NCBI RefSeq assembly: GCF_030936135.1
Contig: NC_082604.1
Location: forward strand, 5,649,001-5,713,000
Reading direction: 5' to 3'
DNA from: Gavia stellata
Taxonomy: Eukaryota; Chordata; Aves; Gaviiformes; Gaviidae
DNA: 64,000 nt
The stretch's first letter is position 1. The number at the start of each line of letters is the position of its first letter. This document shows, piece after piece, positions 34,176 to 64,000 of this stretch. The notes beneath the pieces are model-generated. The model had not been told where the DNA came from. It did not search any database and worked only from the letters and a program-made list of their open reading frames with translations. A program made the translations under genes and the position numbers.

Positions 34176-35064
34176 TTTTTTTTCTTGAAAAAAGAAGATG
34201 GCATGAATGAATCCAGTGGTCTGCTGCAGGACAGACTTTTTAAAGATCCTGAAGTGGGAAAATGCCCTTTTGCTACTTAAGTGTCGCATGAAAATTATAT
34301 CCTGTGCCTTTAGAAAAAGGGTTAATTTAACTTACAAAACAAGTCTACAAATCTATCAAGTAACCAGAGTTCAGTTATATCTGCTATGGGCTCTGATACA
34401 ACAGCAGTAATAGTACATTGTACTAGTGTTCAGAAAGTTTGCCCTATGTGTGATTAGTGATTAAAATCTTGGAAACTTTGCGGGGAAAGTGCCTTCACAA
34501 GTATTTGTGCCTGTTTCCTAAGAAGTGGTATTTGCAAGGTGTTTCAGGTTCTGCTAATTGGAAAAATACAGAGGCAAATAAATTTCAAAGAATCATCTAG
34601 GATAATTACCAACAATTTAAAAAGCTTATGTAATTGTAATTCATATGCACAACATTCTTACAAGCAGATTACTTGGCTTAACCAAGTACATTTTTATGTC
34701 AGATCATGCATGGTTTGGAATTTAAAAAAACCCAACAAAACAAGCTACATAAGACAAATATTAGAATCCTTGAGGAATGCTTTTTTTCTGAAGGAGAAAC
34801 TGGTTGTTTAGGGAGCCACTGCAACACGCTGCAGTGACGATTGTGTACCTTAACGCTATGGACCTTATTCATGGTGTTGCTAAATGTTCGTCAGAAGTAC
34901 GAGGCTACATGACAGGGAAGACTAGTGACCACTGGAGTGCAGGCATGCATCTGTGAAACAAATTTTGAATCCCAGTTCTTAACTTTCTGAATAGTATGGC
35001 TGAATTCTGAAAGTTACTGGGTTCGCTCTTTGCTCACTGCGAAGTATCTCTAAACTGTTCAAGG

Positions 35065-35070
35065 AATAAA
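35065..35070 (+). terminator. Candidate proximal poly(A) signal of KLHL24
   Basis: AATAAA about 0.9 kb after the stop codon, with a T-rich stretch about 20-30 bases later. It would yield a short-3'UTR isoform if used. Confidence 0.4.
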
Positions 35071-36262
35071 GGAATGATGAACTCTGGATTCTTCTGCTTT
35101 TCTGAATCACATTATAAATTACCTGATAATAGAGGTAGGGACTCATGTTGCACCCTACAGCTTATAAATTGGTCTTTTGGATATCTCATCTGCAGAGATG
35201 GCAGAGTACCTGCCAAGTATTTCTTGGCCTTTCTTCAGACAATCATTTAGTCTACCACAGTTAAATTACTGTATAAGCTGCTTGGCCTCAGATAAAGAAG
35301 TTCTGGGAAGGTCCCTCCTGTCACCAGAAAAGTATCTGTGGACCTGCCCATGTAGCCATATGAGGTAACTCCCACAAAACATGTTTTGGCTGATTTTGAA
35401 GCCTAGGAAGCACCTGTATTTTGACACCCCCCTCTTTTTTTTTAAGTCCTCCCTAGATTTCCATACTAGGTTTCTTTATTTCCGGTACACAGTTGTATAG
35501 TTCAGACACAAGTTCATTAAAAACTGAAATAGCACTTGAGAGTTGAAAAATGAATAGGATTGTCTGTGTACCAATTTCCTGTTAATCACCAAAAACCTCA
35601 GGAACTGCCTTTCAAAGGGATTCTGAGGACAGCAGCCAGTAGGGAAGTTGGTCAGTGCCAGGGCAGAAAAAAACCCCACAACATAAGGCCCCTGCAGAGA
35701 CAGCCCTGGCCTTGGGGTTCTGGTCTCCATGCTTGCTCAGGAGGGTGAAAACAAGCACCATTTCTGGAACGTTGTTTGTTCCACTGGACTTTTCTTCATC
35801 TGTTTTCCCAGAGTATGAGATGGAAATTCTGACCCTCAGTGCAGCTATGCCAAACTGGGAGTCATCATTTTCAGTAACATCTGGTCATGACTTTTAAAGA
35901 GCACTGGGAGCTGCACTTCATGATGCATTAATTTGCAACCTCAGGAAAGGATACAAACTTCAGTTTCTGGCTGAATACCAAACACTGCTTTGTATATGTT
36001 AAGAATACTGGTAAAATACAAATCTCTGTGTATCAGTGATGTAATTAAGAAGTCAGTCCCTGAGCACATACATTCATGTTGCCCTAAAAAGAAAGTCCCT
36101 TGGTAAGGTAAGACAAATGAATCAGATAAATTAATCCTTTTCTAAGTTTCTTGTGTTTCTGCTTGCCAAGTGTTACCTTTGAAAAGGTAATTTCAGTACC
36201 TGTGAATAAGGTCTGTTGATAGCAATGGTAATTACCCAGTTACTGATACTATATACTCACAC

Positions 36263-36503
36263 TGTATATAACTTATGCCATCATTGTAAATGAAAATGTA
36301 AAAAATAATAGGAGCACTTCATTAGAGATGCAATTTGAAAAATACTTTTCCTTTGATTTCCTTCTTGTTTGTATTAAGACTTGTAACGTTGATTGTCATG
36401 CTAAACTGTTTTTAAACATTCTTTATTCTGTAGGTGTAGAACAATGTCTTATGTATAGGTATCTTTTAATCTGTGTTTATAATACTGTACTACTCTGTAA
36501 ATA
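36263..36503 (+). promoter_or_regulatory. Pair of Pumilio-type sites in KLHL24 3'UTR
   Basis: TGTATATA (36263-36270) and TGTAAATA (36496-36503) both match the UGUANAUA consensus bound by PUM1 and PUM2, and lie about 230 bases apart in an AT-rich part of the 3'UTR. Confidence 0.55.
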
Positions 36504-38724
36504 ACAAGATACTGCTTTCTGTGGTTTTGAAGATCCATTTTATAGTATACTTGTCTTTTCTCAACAATTTATGTACTGTTACCTATTATTTTGAAATTGA
36601 CAGTGTTTAATGAACCAGTAAATGCAGAAATGTAGGTGTAGAAGAAAACTTCTGCTTACAATTCTTGAACCTGTAGTCAATGCTGAACAGTTACATGTGT
36701 GGAGCATTGCTAAAATGGCAGGTATTCATGCAATGGTTTCCTTAAAACAAGCAGTGAATTTTTTGCTTGTTAACTCTAAATAATTTGCACTTATGGCCTG
36801 CTCTGTTAGAACAATTCTTTTCAGATGTACTAGAAAACCATTCAGCTTTGGTTTAATGAAAACATACCATTTTTCTAGAAGGATGCATTAATTTGGAAGT
36901 TGCATTCCTGAGCCACCTGTTCTCCGATGCATTTCACTTAGGTATAGATGAATTCAAAGATTTAAATTCTCAGTGTTAAGCATATCTAGCTGCTTGCAGT
37001 TTATGGGCTTGAGCATCAAGTTGGCTTTTTTTTTGTCTCGGAAGAGAAAATTATTAATGTCATGTAGTATAATCAAAAGATTTTAATCATAAATGGTAAT
37101 AGGTTTGGCAGCTCCAAAGTAGAGACACCTGCACAAAGATGTAACTTCAGTCTAACCATATATGGGAAGAGGGCTCAAGTAGCTCCAAAGTCACACCTAA
37201 AAACTAAATTCTAAGAGTTGTCTAATATTTCACTCCACAAAAATAGATAATTACCTTTTAAATATTTCACTCTTAAAAAGAAATGAGAGTAAATGTTTTC
37301 CTTCTCCATTTTGATATCCACTTCATGAGTTACATCCTTCTGTTCTTAGCAATATGCTGTTAACGGAAAAGAAAGTTGATGCTTCCTTGCAGCCTGCCTT
37401 CAAGAAGGTTCTCAATAGATAACTTCAGTACTGTATTATAGTGCAGCCTGTAGCCTTCCGCTTTTAGATATACCATGCGTTCCCTCATTTTACAGCCATC
37501 AAGCATGTGACGTTGCCTGGTAATCATTTAGTTTTACCGGTAGGCTCCCTTCTTGGTAATGCTTAAGTAGGCATAATTTGTGGAATCTCTTCCGTTTGTA
37601 CCATCAGATGATTCATTTTATGCTATGTGCCTGGTATCCATTTTGAGGATTAGACACCGTGCTTTCTGTTCTAGCACCAAGGGTCTAGAGTTGTACTGCT
37701 ATTTTTGTATTTTAATTGGCAGCAATGCAGTTGTCATCAAAGATTGCTTTTGTTTCTACTCTCTGAAGCACAGATATCTTTAATTCAGATTTTGTTGATA
37801 TGGACCCTTACCATAATTTACTCAAGCTTTTTAAATGGTATTTTTAACATTGCAAATTTTTGAGAGAGGTTGACAATATAGGAAGAGAAGGTGCTCACCT
37901 TGACCGAGGTTCAGAGGAAGCTTTGGTTACCTGTGCTTGTTGGTCATGTGCGCTTGAGAGCACTGCCGACTGTTCTAGCTTATTCCTCAAAATAGTTGAG
38001 TTCACCACATCACTTTAGATTATTACGCAATTTTTCCTGCTTCTGTTTTATTTGAGCTACAAGGACAAAACAAGAAGTGGTCCCATTCCCTGTGACTTCA
38101 GGTTTCCCTCCTCCCAAGGCAGAGTGATGTGCTGGAGCTGTCACTCTCAGCGGGTAAGCAGAGCTGTGAACTTAGTACAGCTCCAAAGAGAGAAACTTGG
38201 GGAGGGGGAAGCGAGAGATGGCAGGAGGAAATGCAGTGAATTTGGGGTTTGTGCGTTTGGCTGGGTTTGCTGAAACCAAGACATTCTGGATGCTCGTAAG
38301 CTTGCAATTCCAGATGCTGAAACTCAGGTGGTAAAAATATTTCACAATTCGTCAACTCACTGAACTCAGTTGGAGCGACAAAGATGCAAATATGGTCATG
38401 GTCTTCCAGTGGCAATGTTCATGAAAGCCAAAGGTTCATTTTTCCTAATTGCCCAACTGGGCAAGTATACATGTTTTTTTTCCTACCACTGAAGATGGCA
38501 AAAGCCAATTCAAGAGCATTAAGAAACTCACAAGACTTGATCACTGTGAGGCAAAATGAATGTTTTCATCTGAATGTAGTCTCGTGCACATAAGAAAGTA
38601 CAAATTAAATGGTTTGTTGTGCCTGGTTAAAAAAAATCTGAGCAATATATACTCAGAAAAGGGGTCTACAAAGTAAGATGACATTTTCAAGCAGAAATTT
38701 GCTACCTGACTGGGGGCCAAGCAG

Positions 38725-38727
<3 letters not shown>

Positions 38728-38756
<29 letters not shown>
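38728..38756 (+). repeat. T29 homopolymer
   Basis: Uninterrupted run of 29 T in the KLHL24 3'UTR. Its length may be imprecise in any assembly. Confidence 0.85.
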
Positions 38757-38759
<3 letters not shown>

Positions 38760-40216
38760 ATGTCTAGCACACAAGTTTCCTCAGTGTTGAATTATTTCAG
38801 GTGCCATGAATAAAAATGGATCTCACCCTCAGTTGATCATGATTGTGTCAGTGCTATGAGCATTGCCACAAAATGGTCAGCAGCCTCCTACCAACCCCAA
38901 ACCAGATGTGTCAATCACATGTTCTCTGCACGCTGGCCTTATGTCAGCCATCTTCCATAACTAATGATACACATAAATTCATGTTACTCAAAGTATATAG
39001 CCCTGATAACATTACTGTCTAAGAACTCTATTTACAGGAACTTTTTTTTCTACTGTAGTGCTCCAGTCTATGCTTTTATGTTTATGTGTGCACTTCTGTG
39101 CATGTGAATAATTTTGTGATCATTCTCTGATAATGCTGTTATAAGTAATGCACATAAAAGCCCCTATGTACAGCATGTTGATAATGTAATTATGGCTTAC
39201 TTTGTATTATTAGTTCCAAAGAAAATAATGTGTGTTAATTTTTGAAATACCTGTGCCTTGAATTCACCTATATTTTTATCTATTGTGAAAAAGAGCTGGG
39301 ATTACTTCTCCCACTTTGTTATCTTTATTAGGATCGGTCTTACTGTCCAGACTGTTCTAAGAGAAATAAATCTTGCCAGTCATTAACTAGAGTGGTTAAA
39401 CCTCTTATTTAGAATATGCCTAGAATGCTTCTATTATTACAATGCTATGGCAGATTTAATCTAGGGAAATCAGAATTTGTTTTTTCCTATTTTTTGTTTC
39501 GAGCACTTCCCAGTGACAAAGGATTTGAGTTTAGTCTTTGACTTCCTGTCCTTCACATGTACAGTTTCTTGGTTTAGCTGATAGCCTCTACGGTATTTCT
39601 GAATGCTTTGACTTACCAGTCATGAACCTCTTGTTCAGTATATGTAATATGAAGCAATAATATGGTGCAGCATGGCAATAAGCAAAATCAAGAGACTTGA
39701 ATGTAATGTACTATTACTAGTTTCATCTGTGTAAATGCTGGACCTGTGAGTCATTCTCCTTTTGGTGCACCTGTAGCAATTTGGAGTTGGATTAATAGGA
39801 GCTACTTGGCCATGGAAAGAGAGTTTACTTCCTGAACTGTTACTCATGATATTTTGTCTTCACCTGAAACCATGTTTTGATTTTCCTTTTTTTGCTGAGG
39901 AAAACAGCAGTTCATGTTATTCATTGCCAGTTCCTTTATTTACTGAAACATAAAAGCGTAGTTCTGCGAACAGCTGATCTTGTCTTCAAGAACAACCTGG
40001 CGCAGCACAAATAACATTTGAACGAAAAAAGTGCAGACCACTTACTGTGTGCCAGAGTCAGTGTAATGTTATCTCACATATAACATTAAGGTCTTCAGTT
40101 TGTGCTGGCAGTAGAAAAGTGATTTTGTAATGTAGCGCAATTGCAATAACACCTGTTATATTTAAATATATTTCTTTCATAATTCTTTGAAAGTTTTTTA
40201 AAAGTTCAGTGTACCT

Positions 40217-40222
40217 AATAAA
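40217..40222 (+). terminator. Distal poly(A) signal of KLHL24
   Basis: AATAAA followed by a downstream GT/T-rich element at about 40243-40258. This is the best hexamer plus downstream element before the intergenic gap to YEATS2. Confidence 0.6.
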
Positions 40223-40244
40223 CATCTGCCTTTTGAATAGTTCC

Positions 40245-42459
40245 CTGTGTTTTATTTAGGCTATGAGAAGTTCCAGGGTGGGGCTTGGTGGTGCAAGGAG
40301 GAAACTTCTTCCTTTTTTTTCTGGGTCATTTCACTCGTTGGATTCTGCCCCTTTGCAGTCTCTATATCCATCCATCGATCCATTCTTCTGTCTCCCAGTC
40401 TAAGTGTTCCCCCTGCTCATTCTTCTGTCCTCATCATGGAACTTACTATTGGCATTAATAAAGGCAAGCTGGACGCTGTGCGAAAGATGAAACTTGGAAA
40501 GAAAACTGGAAAAATGATGAAGCACAGAGGTGGGATGTGAAATACTGGTTAGTCGTGGGTATTGCAGTGGTTTGAAAAGGATGTGAGTGGACTTGGAAGA
40601 CAAAACCAGGATGGGAAATGAGGAAAAGGTAATGTAATACTAGGGAGGTGACTGGCAGCAATACAGGTTGGAAAGACTCATATAGAAAGTTTATTCTCCT
40701 AAAATTAGCTACTTGGCCATCTCGAGGTCCCACCTGCAGATGGCAGGGTCAGGGTTCAGACTGTGATGGGGTGGTACTACAGCAGCTGAACTGATAACAA
40801 AGTATTTGGCTTAATACCCCATTTTTTGTGGATTACATCCATCTTTCATGTATTTTCAAGTAGAATACTAGCTGTGCTCCTGGCTTCCTCTATAATGTGC
40901 GTTCTGGATCTTAGACTAAGAACTTGCCCTTCATGTCATCCTAGTCTTGCCTTCTTCCCAAAAACATTTATTTTAATCATTGTGGCAAACGAGTACAGCT
41001 TCCATAGCTTTGCCCTGTAGCCACTGAGATCTAATTTGTACCACAAATCTATTCCCTGGATGGTGTGTTCAGATGTGGGGTGTTCTGGATGTACCAAAAT
41101 AAAGCCCAAGGCCCTGAGGCCCTGATATTCAATGTACTCTGTGTATCTCTGACACAGAGAAATAACTATAAAGAGAGAGAAGTTTTTTGTATAAATGGTG
41201 CCAGACATTCTGCATTTTAATATAACTTACTTGAACGGAGATGATGACACTGCTGCAGCTTTGACCTGCAGAAAACTAAAGTAGCTGCGCTAGTTTCAAG
41301 AGTTTTGATCCTACCCCCGCAGGGATGAGAGTCTATGTGTTGAGATACGTAGTGGTTTTCAAATACCTACTAACATGAAATAAAATATGGCAAGCCAACA
41401 GTGTCTGCCACAGTTCTACAGTGTGGTCAGGCTCATTTACAGCAACCAAGCGGCTCTTGCTGTGATGCCAAAAGTAAGTTACGACCAAGTTCAATGCTTG
41501 CAGAAGTGTGCTTTCCTGAAAGAAGTAACGCTGCCTGAAAGGGAATCCACAGACTGTAAAGCAATGGAAATATTTTTGAGGGCCGGAAGCCCATCTTAAG
41601 GTATTTCAAGTCTTAAACATTGTCAACTGGTGGCAATATTTTAACAACAGCCTCTTCTTCCTCTCCCCATTAAGCAGGAAAAAGGAAGAAAATAAAATTG
41701 AACTACATTATATACATACTTTTCCTGATGAGCTCGATACAAATTTGAGTATAAGAACAGCATCCGTCGATTTGCCATAGTTCACATTTGTTCCTTGGTA
41801 AGAAGTCAGAAAGCCGTTGTAGTAGTGGTCCTGAAATCAGAAAGAAAGAGGACTTCAAGGGCGAAGCTTTGAACATTCAGCATATGCTTGCTAATTAGTG
41901 CCCTCATAAGTCTGCAAACACATGTATGAGCAGAACATTAATTTATGCTGGTTAGCAGCTCACTGCATGAACCGTGGGACTACCACAGACCAAACCACTA
42001 TTTGCCATTAGCCGCACCTGCAGAGGTATCACAGCCTGGCCAAAACCAAACACAAACCGTGGTATTAACTACACTAATTTGAACAATTTTAGCTCGGGTT
42101 TGAGAGACTCTGCAATACAGCGAGTAGTAAGTATGGTGTGAGATTTTTTAAAGCCTAATTTCAGTGAGATCGGTGCAAAAACTCCGTCCAGCAGACCTCG
42201 TGTGCACAACAGGTAAGGGCGGCCAGGGCCGCCATCCCGCTCGGGGGGCACCCGGTGCTCCTGCGCACTTGTTGCAGACTGTTGGTATCCTGCACCTCAG
42301 CCGGCCCACGCCTCATTTCTCGGGGTTTATTTTGGCTAATCGTCCTCCTTTCACTGACCATCTTCTGTATTGAAATGTCTTCCTCAAATTTTATTACCTA
42401 TTAAAATAAGGTCGTTTCACCCAGTCAGTCAGGATTAGGCCAATACCTTAATACATCTG
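40245..42459. other. KLHL24-YEATS2 intergenic region
   Basis: About 2.2 kb between the inferred KLHL24 end and the YEATS2 CpG island. No gene is confirmed. The one item of note is an exon-like block on the minus strand at 41720-41830, listed separately. Confidence 0.6.
41720..41830 (-). other. Exon-like block of unknown identity (minus strand)
   Basis: On the minus strand a long pyrimidine tract and CTGATTTCAG (41840-41831) form a strong acceptor, and GGAAAA|GTATGT forms a good donor at 41720/41719. The 111 bases between are open in phase 0-0 (37 codons, from DHYYNGFLTSY to LILKFVSSSSGK). A second frame, with an ATG about 50 bases upstream, also stays open for 57 codons. I do not recognise either peptide. 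It could be an exon of an antisense transcript fired divergently from the YEATS2 CpG island, or chance. Confidence 0.25.
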
Positions 42460-42819
42460 GACAGAAACGTTACAGCGTCGCTAATCTCGGGTTCCTCCCG
42501 CTGTTGAGGGTAAATAACTGCCCGCCATCCGCTCGCTGCCTCCGCACCCAGGCTGGGAGCGGCGCGGCACGGCCTCCCCAGCGGCGGCCACCCCGGTTCG
42601 GCCGCCTCCGCCTGAGGGACCGTCCGCGCTCCCCCGCTCCCTCCTGGCCTCCTTCACTCGGGGACGGGGCCGGGGGGCTGAGGGCCGGCCCTCCGCCTCC
42701 CGGCCAGGCGGCACCTGCCCGCGGCGGCAGGTGCGGGGGCCCCCCGGGGCGGTCGGCGGGCCCCGTCCCGCCCCTTCGCCGCTGTCCGCCTGCGCGGGCC
42801 CCGCCCCAGCCGCTGACGG

Positions 42820-42981
42820 GCAGCCAGGCGCACGGCCCTGCGCTCATGGCGGCGGCGGCGCGGCTGGTGGCGGCGGCGGCGGGACGGGGCGGCAGGGGCC
42901 GGCGCTGAGCGCCCCGGGGCGGCGGGCGGGGGCGGCCGGTGCAGGCGGCGGCGCGGCCGGGCGGCGCGCAGCGGAGCGCGG
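42820..42981 (+). other. YEATS2: YEATS2 exon 1 (non-coding, 5' end approximate)
   Basis: The 3' border is a consensus donor GCGCGG|GTGAGC at 42981/42982. The 5' end is only a guess from the YY1-like element. It would splice to 44040, ten bases before the start codon. Confidence 0.5.
42846..42908 (+). promoter_or_regulatory. YEATS2 upstream ORF / YY1-type element
   Basis: ATGGCGGCGG opens a 20-codon Ala/Arg/Gly-rich frame ending at TGA 42906-42908, inside the inferred non-coding exon 1. The motif matches the YY1 core (ATGGCGGC) and the 3' half of the TISU initiator. Only its transcription status decides whether it is a uORF. Confidence 0.45.
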
Positions 42982-43021
42982 GTGAGCGGCGGGGCGGGCG
43001 GGGGAGGGGGAGGAGCGCGCG

Positions 43022-43045
43022 GCCGCCGCGGCGGCGGCGGCGGCT
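43022..43045 (+). repeat. (GCC/GGC)n triplet run
   Basis: GCCGCCGCGGCGGCGGCGGCGGC-type run just after the YEATS2 exon 1 donor. Confidence 0.7.
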
Positions 43046-43390
43046 TTGTGTGCGCGGGCGGGGGGAGGGGAGCGGCGCCGGCCGCGCACGTGGGCCCGGC
43101 CGCTCGGGCCCCGCCCCGCTCCCAGCGCCCCGGGGCGTCCCGCCCCCGCCCGGGCCCGGCCCGGCCCGGCTCTGCAGCCGCGCGGCTCCGCGGAGCGCCG
43201 CGCCGGGCGCGGCCTCGGCTTTGCCTCGCGCCTCCGGGTCCCTCCTGGGCACGGGCGGGCCGTGCTGCGCCCGCCGCCCCCCGCCTCAGAGGGGTCGCGC
43301 AGGCGGTGGGAGGCGCTGCCCCTTCCCCCGGGAAGGGTCGCCGTTCGGGTTAAGCGGCTTTCCTGAGGGGGGAGGAGGGCGCGCGCCCGG

Positions 43391-43472
43391 CGCGGTGGGG
43401 GGTGTCCCGCGGTGGGGGGTGTCCCGCGGTGGGGGTGTCCCGCAGAGGGGTTGTCCCGCGGAGGGGACGCCC
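43391..43472 (+). repeat. 16-17 bp GC-rich minisatellite, about 5 units
   Basis: Units at 43391-43407, 43408-43424, 43425-43440, 43441-43456 and 43457-43472 follow the pattern CGCGGTGGGGGGTGTCC. The first two are identical and later units are more diverged. It lies in YEATS2 intron 1 within the CpG island. Confidence 0.85.
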
Positions 43473-44049
43473 GGCAGCCCCGCGGGGCCGCGGGTTGGTG
43501 CCGAGGCACCTGCGCGTGGCTGGCCCCGCGGGCCGGGTCGCGGTGTCTCCCCGCCCGCCGGGGGTGCGGGTCGTGGGGGCTCCCGTTCCCCCCCCCCCGC
43601 CCCCGAGCGCGTGCCGCAGGCCGGAGGTGGCGGTGCCTGTGCCGCGGGAAAGGCGGCTCGCTCTCCTGAGGTCGCCGTCAGACCGCGCCTGGGCGTCCTC
43701 CGGCTCCCGGCGCAGCCCTCGCGGGCGGCGGGGCGCAGGGGGCTGCCCCCGGTCCTTCGGCGGGCCGTGGCTGGCCGCTGCCGCGCCGCCGTGGCTGTGG
43801 GCGCGGGCCGTGGTCAGCCGCCGCCAGCGGGAGGCAGCTGGAGCTCCCGGGCCGCACAGAGCGGGGCAACGCTGAGCTCTGCGGCTGTGGGTTGATCTGT
43901 AGCGACTGGGGAAGGAGGTGTCCCAGCTCCTTGGAGGCCCCCGTGGTGACTGCCAGGCCCGCGGGAGGAGGCTTGGAGCCTGCCCCGAAGGTCGCTGCGG
44001 GCGACGTTAATGCTGTTGTGTTTCCTCTCGGTGGAGCAGTGGAGAGAAC

Positions 44050-63401
<19,352 letters not shown>

Positions 63402-64000
63402 GTAATGTTCTCATTAGGTGCGTACTTTCCATTTAAAATCCAGCTTCCTATTAAATAGGGCTTTACTAATTTAGTATGATAAATTCTGCATTTCGGGCAA
63501 GTTCTTTTCATTGTTATTTCATATGAAGGATTACTGTGTCTAACAGATGCAGCCATATGAGAACATGGTGGTTATACAAGATGATAGTGTCACTTCGTGC
63601 AGCTCTAATTAAACTTGCCTACTCCTCTGTTAAAGGCACTGCTCTTTTGCTTTTCTACAAAGAAATCCATGGAGGTCATTGCTCTCAAAGTGTCTTATCT
63701 TTCAAAAAAGCTCTTCTGTAGCTGACTTAGATCTTCTTCACTTTGTTAGTGACAGTATGTGATTAAACCAGAGGTGCCTACCTCAATCAAAACCTTCACT
63801 CTGTTCATTATTTTTGTACAGCAGCTGCTCCTAGCAGCCTGAAAATAGCTCATTTAGTGGTTTTACAACTGCCTGCATTTAGAAAAATGTTTGTGTAAAC
63901 AGTGGAGTAACCAAATGTGTAAACAAACAGTGATAAATAGCGTTCATGCTTCTGATCTGCAAAACCCAAAAGGTATGGAGCTGAACTGTCTCACATAAAA

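Larger units (their letters stand above)
34176..40240 (+). other. KLHL24: KLHL24 3'UTR (about 6 kb, end inferred)
   Basis: No coding feature is seen between the KLHL24 stop and a good distal poly(A) site, AATAAA at 40217-40222 followed by a GT-rich element (CCTGTGTTTTATTT). Earlier AATAAA hexamers at 35065-35070, 38809-38814 and 39365-39370 could give shorter isoforms. Two Pumilio-type sites (TGTATATA 36263-36270 and TGTAAATA 36496-36503) and a 29-base T tract (38728-38756) lie inside. Human KLHL24 also has a multi-kilobase 3'UTR, which supports the long form. The end point is inference. Confidence 0.6.
42460..43900 (+). promoter_or_regulatory. YEATS2: CpG island and promoter of YEATS2
   Basis: A sharp rise in G+C and CpG runs from about 42460 through 43900. 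No TATA box is seen. A YY1/TISU-like ATGGCGGC lies at 42846-42853 near the probable start region, and an E-box CACGTG at 43087-43092 falls in intron 1. Long open frames in all directions here (up to 318 codons) are compositional. Confidence 0.85.

Noticed and set aside
42470..43895. Several 120-318 codon frames on both strands around 43 kb
   Set aside because: Same cause: the YEATS2 CpG island. The frames overlap each other and are low-complexity Arg/Gly/Pro/Ala.

Overview
The window is vertebrate nuclear DNA, most likely from a bird. The evidence is spliced genes with GT-AG introns, isolated CpG islands at two promoters, and decayed CR1 LINE 3' ends, one of which finishes in the ATTCTATG-type tail typical of avian CR1. 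Gene order KLHL6 (minus) - KLHL24 (plus) - YEATS2 (plus) matches what I recall of human 3q27.1. No bacterial, phage or CRISPR-like content is present, and I see no new multi-gene system. The points of interest are regulatory or exon-level.

Layout. 1-890: first intron of KLHL6. 891-1150 (minus): KLHL6 coding exon 1 (BTB start), with an overlapping upstream ORF; the rest of the gene lies left of the window. 1173-16850: about 15.7 kb between the divergent paralogues, with one CR1 copy (about 8033-8581) and an orphan GC-rich patch (about 9355-10145), but no gene I can support. 16850-18660: KLHL24 CpG island. 23789-34175: six coding exons joining into a complete 600-codon KLHL24 reading frame (BTB-BACK-six kelch repeats). 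34176 to about 40240: very long KLHL24 3'UTR. 40245-42460: intergenic, with one exon-like block on the minus strand. 42460-43900: YEATS2 CpG island. 44050-63401: twelve coding exons of YEATS2 (residues 1-553), covering the N-terminal helical region, the whole YEATS domain and part of the Ser/Pro-rich middle; the gene continues to the right.

Function. KLHL6 and KLHL24 are paralogous CUL3 ubiquitin-ligase adaptors transcribed away from each other. YEATS2 is an acyl-lysine reader subunit of the ATAC histone acetyltransferase complex. They are syntenic neighbours and not a pathway. Exon borders below were read by hand from splice consensus, codon phase and recalled family sequence. All phases close without a frameshift, so both KLHL24 and the visible part of YEATS2 look intact.
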